From contig BPQB01000005.1 of the NCBI GenBank assembly GCA_019973155.2, forward strand, positions 496,001 through 560,000: a stretch of 64,000 nucleotides of DNA, given 5' to 3'. The stretch is from Phanerochaete sordida (lineage: Eukaryota > Basidiomycota > Agaricomycetes > Polyporales > Phanerochaetaceae). The position numbers were made by a program, and so were the translations under genes. The notes beneath the pieces are model-generated. The model was not told where the DNA came from. It did no database searches and saw nothing but the letters and a program-made list of their open reading frames with translations. Positions 56,007 through 64,000 of the stretch are shown in pieces. The first letter of the stretch is position 1. The number at the start of each line of letters is the position of its first letter.

Positions 56007-57832
56007 TCAGAACTGCGCGACTGTGAGACGTCTTGGCAAGGGGATGTAGCACATAGCACGTACCCTGATCTGGTAGCTGCCGCTAGCCTTCGTCAAGTAG
56101 CGCACCCACTTAATGCTGTTATAGTTGCTCTTCTCAAATACCTTCAAGAAACGAACAATGAGGCCAGACGCTGTGAACATCAGCACCTGGAAGTCGACAT
56201 CTATCGGCGGCCGGGCCCAAACTTGGCGATTTGTCGTAGTCGTCAAGTGGGCTAGTCCGGAAAATGTCACTTCTGCGCCTCCCTGCACGCGAGGGATCCT
56301 GGAAACGAACGTTAACGGCAGCCTGAACTATGCTGAGGATTAGCATACTTCCAGACGACCACATTTTCCGCCGGGACATATTTAGCCTTGCCGCTCGGGA
56401 CCTTGCAGTCGACACTTGTGGTGTTAAGCGGTGTCGGTATTCGGAGAACGACGTTCGTCGCCGAGAGTTTGCTGTTGAAGTTCGTTTTGACTGTCACGAC
56501 ATACGACACTTGCGTTGTTCCGATCTCGTTAACGGTCGGGATGACGCGCAGGGGCAGCTTGACGTTTGATGTCGAGCGGTACCTGCGGAGCGGCACCGTC
56601 AGCGTCAGCACACGCGGCGCCGCAGTGCAGCCACGTACTTCATCAGTTCGAACTCGCCATCAGGGGGGATGAAACTGATCGTGCGCGTCGAGTCGAACTC
56701 GTCGAGCCGCACGCACTGGTGGAAGCGGCAATCGTCGAGCTCGACGGCGTCGCCCATGCCGTGCTCGGACTTATCGATGACCAGCTTGTCGTTCAGCCCA
56801 AATTTGCATTCCGGCGTGCCGGAGAGGTACGCCCGCATCAAGATGTGTCCGTCAACGTCCGCACGAAGGACGGTACCTGACCAAAGGGACATCAATACTG
56901 CGGTGGTGATCATCGGTCGGCGGAGACGGACCTTTCGCACTCATGCTTAGGTTCACGGTCTCGACGACATCGACGAAGGCTTCATTCTTCTTGTACTTGA
57001 CATCTGCGCGCCGCCAGCTGGTCGCCCCTGTAGCTTGCGTAGTGATCTTCGACGACTCTTCCTGGAGCAGTGTGAGCCACATGCGGCGTACACGAGTGAT
57101 AAATGAATACGCACGACAGCGGTCGCAGTCGACATGACACTCTCCGTGGTGATATATGTCTTGAGTGTATCAATCTCGCTGTTCTGCGGGTACCCGAAGT
57201 CGATGATCTCTGCATCGGACTGCTGAGCGAGGGTCGGCCTCGGAGAACGTGAAACAGCACGTACCGTCAATCAGCTCGTAGATTAGTACGAAGTTGTTCT
57301 TCACAGCCCCTTCGTCAACCTTCCCGAAGTAGGACTTTGCAATTGAGATGAAGCGGTAGCAGTACTCGAAGACAAGCGCGGCGTTTGCGTTACACCTTGA
57401 CAAAGCGTCCGATACACCGGTCAGCAAGTGGCAGAGCAGGAATGCAGCGTGACTCACTTGGTGACCGCGACGATGTACAGGTTGTTGATCCTCACATGGA
57501 AGAAGCTGGTCGACCCGAGCGTGACTATGGGCGACCGTACATCGCTGTTCGACACGACTTGTATCCGGAAGACATCAGCTATAGAGCGTCTTCAGGTGCA
57601 TATACGCGGTGTCAATGAGGGTCTGGGGACGATGGTACAACGGGTCGCGCACTTGAGGTCAGTCCGATACAGCCTGGAGATGAGCACCTGTCCTACGTCA
57701 GCCAGCCCGCGACGCCGAGGAGCATACACGCAGCGTACCTCGCCCTTCTGGTTGAAGATAAAGAAAGCCTGCGACAGGCGTTCGTCAGCGTCGTGTACGT
57801 CGAGCTGGAGGACGTGCTCGTACGGAAATCAT
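56007..57832 (-). CDS. APM4: AP-2 clathrin adaptor complex, mu subunit
   Basis: The first coding exon is nine bases (57832-57824, M-I-S), followed by [34 protein letters not shown] sequence and [11 protein letters not shown], the N-terminal longin domain. Then [51 protein letters not shown], the linker, and the mu-homology domain ([71 protein letters not shown]). The C-terminus ends [23 protein letters not shown] once a 51-nt intron (56063-56013) is removed; unspliced, 17 residues would be inserted before the final Phe. The protein binds Tyr-based sorting signals and PIP2 at the plasma membrane for endocytosis. About nine or ten exons. Confidence 0.93.
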
Positions 57833-58705
57833 CCCAGCGGGTCGCGGTCGAGGACACGGCGGGTAGACGCCCATAGCCGTTGCCGCGATCCCATCAAATC
57901 GTCTCGCGAGCCTCGAGGCCGCCCAAAATACTCCCGCGCGACCTTGATCTTCCTCTCACATGTCGCCATCTCCTCTTCGCAGAAATCCCAGCCGTCGTCA
58001 GCAGCAGCGGCCAGATGCAGGCAAATTATCTGGATGTATATCTGGATAGATACTCGGATGGTGCGTAGAGATATTGAAGACCAGGGCACCAAGAGACTGT
58101 CTCAGGTTTCGTGACGGTTCGGGATCGAGTGAAAGCGTCGAACATGTCCAGTGATACCGTCGACATATCTTCAAGCCGCGTTCTCAGCGACTTCTACCGC
58201 CAGCAGACTTCTCGGATCGTCCGAGTCCTTGAAGGAAGATGCCACGGACACGCTGCGGACCGGAGAAAGTTGACCAAATGACCCGGACGTCCACAGCTAG
58301 GCCAACATGCCTGCCGTCATCTAATCCACGATGCCTTCCTTCATGTACCTATAAGCCCCGTCATGCTCGCTAAGGCATCTCAGTCTGCGGTCTGTTCCTG
58401 TTCGCCACGGCCATCTGACTGTCACTGACCGTACCTTCAGGTTCGTTTGTGATGTTCTGGACCATGGGACTCCATAATGCCTCCCTTCTTGCCCTCGTGA
58501 CGTTTCTCTGTCTTGTGGCAGAACGTTTCTCTACGATCACGCTCTACTTGCACGGTGTCCATGACCTCCTCCACGGCTTCGACGACGGTCATGCGCCGGC
58601 GATATCACGGCCGTTCGTCGGCCATGTCCTACAGGAGCAGACACCTATGCGATATAAGAGAACGGCAGATGGAGCGACTGAGACGACCTGCAACGCCGGA
58701 CGAGG
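57833..58705. promoter_or_regulatory. Divergent promoter region between AP-2 mu and the esterase
   Basis: An 873-base spacer. TATAAG at 58653-58658 lies 48 bases before the esterase start. A 45-codon frame at 58144-58281 is open but has no motif and I do not call it a gene. Confidence 0.4.
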
Positions 58706-60148
58706 ATGGCTTTTGTATTCTGCAGCGCACTATTCCTGTTGTGGGCCGCTGTGGCGGCTCATGGGAAGCTGAACTGGAACACCACAGAGTTTCTATTTAC
58801 GTTCGGCGACTCGTACACTACAGATGGGTTTAATATCTCTGCTGGTGTCAACTCACCGGTTCCTGGGTTTGTAAGTGCTCCCTGGCGTGCCGACGGTCGC
58901 CCTGTCTGAGTGCGCTTAGCTGACTCTGCGATCATAGACATCCTCCAATGGGCCGAACTGGGTCGAGTTTCTCGGTAAAAAGCAACTGCGCGGCACAGAG
59001 TCATTGCTAACAAAGTCATAGGAGGTACATACAATGTGACAGATACAAAGGTGCTCTATGTGCAATGCGCGCCACATGACCAAACTGACGATCTGACTAT
59101 CGCAGGTGTTCAACCTCGCCTCTGGAGGAGCAACAATCGATGCCGCGTTGGTTGCCCCTTATCTTCCGACAGTCTTGTACGCAAGATTTATTTGACAATA
59201 TCACCGCTTCAAGCTGAGGCCGTGTAGATCTATCGTCGACCAGGTCTCGCAGTTCGAGACCTATCTTGCGGACAAACCGGAGGGGGCGCAATGGAGAAGC
59301 GACAACAGCCTCTTCGCAGTCTGGATCGGTATCAATGACGTCGTAAGTTGTGCCCCATCGGTACCTCCGCCCGTTCTCGTGTCTCACACGACTTCTCAAG
59401 GGTAACTCATACGCCTGGGTACGGCAAACGTTAATTTCCGGCCGTCCGAGCACACCGTGTCTAACCCACCGTTCCCGCCTTCCAGGCCAATGTGACTTCG
59501 CAAAGCGAGTTCCATCACGTCCTAATGAGTCGTCTGTTCTCACAGGTTCGGATAGCCGACACCGCTGTATCCCCCATAAGCTCTGACAACCGCTTGATAG
59601 GTCGAGAAGCTGTACGACAGCGGCGCCCGTTCGTTCCTATTCCTTACCGTACCGCCTACCAATCGAGCTCCTCTCCTGCTCGAGCAAGGCGCCACGGCGG
59701 TGCGGGCGATCTCCGCCGCGCTCGACGACTACAACGCGCAGCTCGCGGCTAACGTCCAGGCCTTCAAGGGCAAGCACCGCGACCTCGATCAAGTGACCGT
59801 CTTCGACACGCGCCCGGTGTTCAACCTGCTTCTGGACAATGCAAACACGCTTGGCTTCGTGAACGCGACTGGGTTCTGCGACGCCTATCAGAATGGGACG
59901 CCGGACATGACCACGCAGATAGCGCCGTGCGCCCCGGTCTCAAGCTACTTGTGAGGCTATCTGATACGTCATGGAAGCACTTCATAGACTCATATCCCCG
60001 CTTATCAGCTGGCTGAACACCCTGCATCCGCTCTTTACGGTGCACAAGTGAGTGCCAAGGTCTCTCTCTGCGGGCCCACGCCTAGACATTAATCTGCTCC
60101 TTGCACAGCATCCTCGCTCACGCCATCGCGACGAAACTCAGTGGGTGA
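58706..60148 (+). CDS. Secreted GDSL/SGNH esterase, CE16-like
   Basis: Start ATG 58706 with a signal peptide (MAFVFCSALFLLWAAVAAHG); stop TGA 60146-60148. About eight or nine short exons. SGNH blocks in order: FTFGDSYTTDGFN with the nucleophile Ser, SSNGPNWVEFLG, VFNLASGGATIDAALV with the Gly block, FAVWIGINDVGNSY with the Asn block, FLFLTVPPTNRAPL, and at the end FWLNTLHPLFTVHNILAHAI with the active-site His. Similar fungal enzymes belong to carbohydrate esterase family 16, which removes acetyl groups from plant cell-wall sugars. Unusually, the residue three before the His is Asn where SGNH enzymes usually have Asp. Several potential N-glycosylation sites (NTT, NIS, NVT, NAT) fit secretion. 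Confidence 0.82.
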
Positions 60149-63100
60149 CGTGTTGTAATTACTGTACATCAGTCCGAGCGGCCGCGGGGCGGTCAGTACA
60201 AAGATTGTCTCAGTTCGAGCAGACGAGGCTGTCAGGCCAGACGGGATGTGAGAGAGCGTATTTTGTGCGTACCGAAGAAACCCACGGTGGGTAGCGCAAA
60301 GCGGGGTTTAATAACTGCCAGGGTCCCGTGCGTCAGTCAGCCGGGCACGCCGGGGCTAAGGGCGAATTCGCCGTCTGTCGATCTCCCTGCCTCGAGGTTT
60401 TGATGCCGATGAGGCGTGGCGTTAGCGAGCCGCACGGCGTCTCGTGGCACGGGCCCGCCTGCCTCAACACATGGAAAGAACCGCTGCAGCCGGCGTCCGC
60501 GTGCAGCCGCAGTGCACGGCACGGCGTGCGGAGGGCCCCCCGCAGGCCCGCACGGCCATGCGCGAGCATGACGAGATGGCGGGAGGCCCGCCGGTGGCAC
60601 GCCTGCGCTTAGCCGCCGACTGGCATCTGCTTTCCCTGCCCCGTCTAGCTCCTTCGAGTGCCCTTACGGCACCCAGCGCGGGCCACCCACGGGCCCCAGC
60701 GTGCCCTCTGTCCGAGCCTAATCGAGATGCAGAGCCCCCGCCGCGTTATGTAACGAGCCGCGCTGCACCCCGGACGGCGTGTGGCTTCTGTCCTTGTCTC
60801 ACGGGATCTTGCGGCTCCTCCGTCGGCGCGATTGCCTCGCGATTAGGCCCGCAGAGGAGGGACGGAATGAAAATTTGGGCGGACATGTGCTGCACCGCCT
60901 CTGCTCCGTCCGGGCGCAGTCGAGCGGTCGTGGGCAAACACCGCGACGTCCTCGAGGTCGCGCGAACCGCAGCAGCCGCTGCGCATGCCGAGCATCTTCC
61001 ATCTTCATGATCACCTCGACGGCCTCAAGGGCCGCGCGGGCCAGCGCGCTGGGATGTGAGATAAACTTAAACTCGAGCGCAATCGCGTCGGAGAGAGCAA
61101 GGTTCAGCCCCGATTTCTATCACTTGGAAGGCTGGAGAACGGAGGCTGAAACAGCGAAACGCCGCCGCATTGCGTAGGCCCGCTAACCTTCGCCTGCGCC
61201 GCTGCCGAGCGGCCAGCGATACGGTTGCGGCACACCGTCTTGAATGCAGTACGGGATGGTCTCTTGACGGTTCCTGATGAAGCGCGCCACTGCATCCGGA
61301 TGGCGTTCCCGGGTGTGATATATCGATGAGATGCGCAGGGGTACAGGGCATCGCCTCGACAGATCGGTCCTGAACACGCCAGCGCAGTAAGTGTGCACTG
61401 TGGTGTGGCGCCATTGTTACATACCGTTAGCCCTTGCACGGTGCTCCGATCTGGCATCAGCCGTAAGTGCGCGGCTGAGCTCTGGTGCGATGCGCCGTGC
61501 TGTATAACATACAGCATCTTTAGCACAATCGCACGGAGCGAGAACCAACGGCTTACGGCACCGCTAGGGAACACAAGGGCCCTTCTCCTCAGCGAGCGTC
61601 CAACGCAGAAATCTCCGGAGTCTCCTGACTGGGCGTAGGCTTAAGGACGGCCAAAGGCAGCCCAGGAATGCGCCTGGGCAAAGGGCGATCCACAGCGCCC
61701 TCCAGGCACTTGGCAGCGCGATGGGCGAGGACGCCTTGTCCTCCTGGCGCGCCTGTCCCCGTCCTGGTGATTCTACACGGCATGCGCGCGGGCCGAGCCA
61801 GCGACTTATGGCATTCCTGTGCAGGACTGAACCGAGAGAACTCAGCTCCCGCGCCTTTGATGTCCCGCGAGCATCTCGGTGGCAGCCGCCGTAGACCACA
61901 TGGTGCTAACTTCGTGTATGGCCTGCTCGACCCAGGACACAGTCCTTGCAACAGTGGCGCGTCAGCGAGACAAGATCACCAGGGTGGGTGATGGCTCACT
62001 ACGGGTTCGCGTGGAAGCCTCAATTGCAAAGCCGGGACGCACTGAAGGGCGTGGGTGACGCAACGACTGTGCGCCATGCCGACGTATACGCTGTGCAACC
62101 GCATTGTATGCTCTGCGTGCCAATTGAAACGTCAGCATGCTCCGCGAAGAATCGGATGGAGCGTATGGCCGAGGAAGCGACTCGGTACGGACGCCGCATG
62201 CTGGTTGCAACGAGCCCCGGAGATGTAGTGGTAGAACATCACAGGAGATATGTATGTCTCCCAACCTTCAAGTTCCATCCGTCCATCGACGCGTCCTGCT
62301 GCGATATGCCCGACTTCATGATCGTCACGAAGAAGCAAGCGGACACATGATCACCTCCTGCCATTGCTATTGAGTACGTTCTCATGTAGACGAGCGGGAG
62401 TACTGACTAGCTCATAGACAGTGCTGCTTGGCGTGCGCGTTGTTCATTTCTCGTAAGCAGGCCGCCGCCAAATTTCGCTAAATTGCGGCCCTGGATGCGA
62501 GCCCGACGGCGGAGGCGTCCGACAAAACATTCGAGCGATGTCGTGCAGCTGGAAGGCAACGTCGTGTTGGGCACATGTCAGCCAGTCGAGTCAAATTGTT
62601 TTCTCAAGAGCGCGTCCGGCAATGCCGATGCCTTCTCCATCAGGCAAAAGCCACGGTCAGGACCCTAGCTGCTTTTTGATGCTTAGAAACCGTGCGATAT
62701 TCTGAAGGAGATATCGGTGCCTGTGGAGACGGTGTGTCCGTGCGGCGATGCTGGTTGGGACCTGGTTACGACGGCCAGGGAAGAGGCAGAAGATATTGCT
62801 CGTCGGACGGCCGGAGACGTCACCGGGGTCAATATTCAGGGCATGCTTGCGAAGCTTTTTTTTTCGCGCGACTGGGAAAATTAAGACAGGGTCCGCGTGG
62901 AGCGAAGGGCGACGAGCGTGTATAGTGTCAGTGTGAGCGGTGCATGATGGCAGGGAACCGAGCCGGATTACCTGCACTATCAGGCACGGCTCTCTGGGGG
63001 CTATCAGATTGCCGGCCGTGAGGACGACGGTTGCGCCGCGATCGCGCCGTGCTGGCCGAGTCAGGAGGGCTGGGAGGCGAGCGCTGCGGCTACACAAGGG

Positions 63101-63881
63101 CTGAGCGGGGCGGGGCGCCGGGGGCATCTATTCGGGCTCAAGACGTCAGACGGAGCGCGAGGGGGGCAGGGAGGACACGGAGATATGCGCAGATAAGACC
63201 GGGGCGTGTTTGCGTCGCCTGGAGGCGGCGAGGGAAGGCTGAGCGAGGAGAGACGGAGATCTGGCGTCGACGGAGATTGGCCGGCGAGAGCCAGCGCGAC
63301 CACAGCACTTTCCTGGACGGTTCACGCGGAAGATGCCGGCAGCGCAGAGGAGGCCCTCCGTATTTTCTGAAACAGTCTCCGGGCCCAAGAGTCCGCAGGC
63401 AGCTCCGCGACAAAACAGGCCAAGGTTGGGGCTCCCCCCGGGCCTTCTGCTCAGCGGGCCAGGCGGGGCAGTGTCGCCCGGCTGTTTTGGCTCGCTGCAC
63501 CGCCCGCCACTCCAACTTCCCAGGCCATCGCGGCCCATTTCGCTGGCTGAATGGGCATCTCCCTGCGCCGGATCATTGGCGCGCAGGTACCCAAGTCACA
63601 CATCACCGTCCTTTACGGTACATCTGGCGCAGTTTCACAGTGAGTTCGATATTCATCTTATCACCTGCTTCTCCATGCGAAACATAAGCATCCTCGCCTT
63701 TTAGATCCTCGCAACCCTTACTCGGTCTGCCATGTCCACGAGACTGGTCCGCCCTGAGGCCCCCGAGATCCTTAAATCTCGCCCTCACCTCCTCCCTTGT
63801 TGATTTTTCCTCCGCACCTTGCATGGTCGCGACCCGACCCCTCCTCTCGCCAGCTTGATCGCACCCCCCTGCCTGTGTCAG
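60149..63881. other. GC-rich gene-poor block 3
   Basis: About 3.7 kb with no gene I can support. Open frames overlap on both strands and lack motifs. The final 200 bases become pyrimidine-rich (CCTCACCTCCTCCCTTG and similar), which looks like the leader of a gene beginning at 63882. Confidence 0.45.
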
Positions 63882-64000
63882 ATGGACCGCGAGAGGCACT
63901 CGTCGACGCCCCCTGCCGGGCCAAATCCGCCGGCTTACGCGAGCCACCCGTCCGAGGACAGGCGCAGCGCACACCCGGGGGCTGCGGCAGGCCCTCAGCA
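63882..64000 (+). CDS. Possible 5' end of a gene cut by the window edge
   Basis: An ATG at 63882 follows a CT-rich leader and opens a frame to the end of the window: MDRERHSSTPPAGPNPPAYA and further Pro/Ala/Ser-rich residues, about 39 in all. Composition resembles the disordered N-termini of other proteins in the window. Nothing more can be said from the sequence. Confidence 0.35.
   Translation, partial: MDRERHSSTPPAGPNPPAYASHPSEDRRSAHPGAAAGPQ

Noticed and set aside
58144..58281. 45-codon frame upstream of the esterase
   Set aside because: It is short and lacks a motif or splice continuation; it could at most be leader sequence.

Overview
The window reads as nuclear DNA of a filamentous basidiomycete, most likely an Agaricomycete and perhaps a polypore. 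Genes are broken by many short GT-AG introns of about 50-60 bases, coding DNA is GC-rich, and several products are typical of Agaricomycetes: a DUF7918 protein, a MYND zinc-finger paralogue cluster and a transposon remnant resembling KDZ-type elements. No tRNA, rRNA, CRISPR or bacterial operon structure was found. Most gene models below were assembled by hand from reading frame, splice sites and family motifs.

Layout. 0-6.6 kb: the 3' end of an unknown gene, an ESCRT-III CHMP7/Snf7 protein, a protein-kinase-like protein, an unknown acidic protein and a DUF7918 protein. 6.6-12.6 kb: very GC-rich DNA with no supportable gene. 12.6-13.7 kb: a Ser-rich unknown protein. 13.7-22.4 kb: a second GC-rich gene desert. 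22.4-35.3 kb: dense housekeeping genes, namely an amino-acid permease, a membrane-anchored aspartic protease, the centromere protein CENP-C/Mif2, the mitochondrial tRNA 2-thiouridylase (MTU1/SLM3) and a SAPS-family phosphatase subunit. 35.5-35.7 kb: a TA-flanked inverted-repeat element resembling a MITE. 35.9-38.7 kb: a small single-pass membrane protein and an FAHD1-type hydrolase. 39.2-43.9 kb: acetolactate synthase (ILV2) and prephenate dehydrogenase (TYR1), divergently transcribed. 44-49.4 kb: three tandem MYND paralogues, interrupted by a 47-bp minisatellite and a transposon fragment. 49.8-60.1 kb: a large disordered protein whose start codon appears split by an intron, a TRF4-type poly(A) polymerase, an alpha/beta-barrel protein, the AP-2 mu adaptin and a GDSL/CE16-like esterase. 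60.1-63.9 kb: GC-rich and gene-poor, ending with what looks like the 5' end of another gene.

The genes do not form one pathway. ILV2 and TYR1 share a promoter region with a Gcn4-type TGAGTCA site, which suggests joint control by amino-acid starvation. CHMP7, AP-2 mu and the permease are membrane and trafficking genes; CENP-C, TRF4 and SAPS are core nuclear or cell-cycle functions. The less explained material is the MITE-like element, the minisatellite within the MYND cluster, a MYND copy with a damaged splice acceptor, and the GC-rich deserts.
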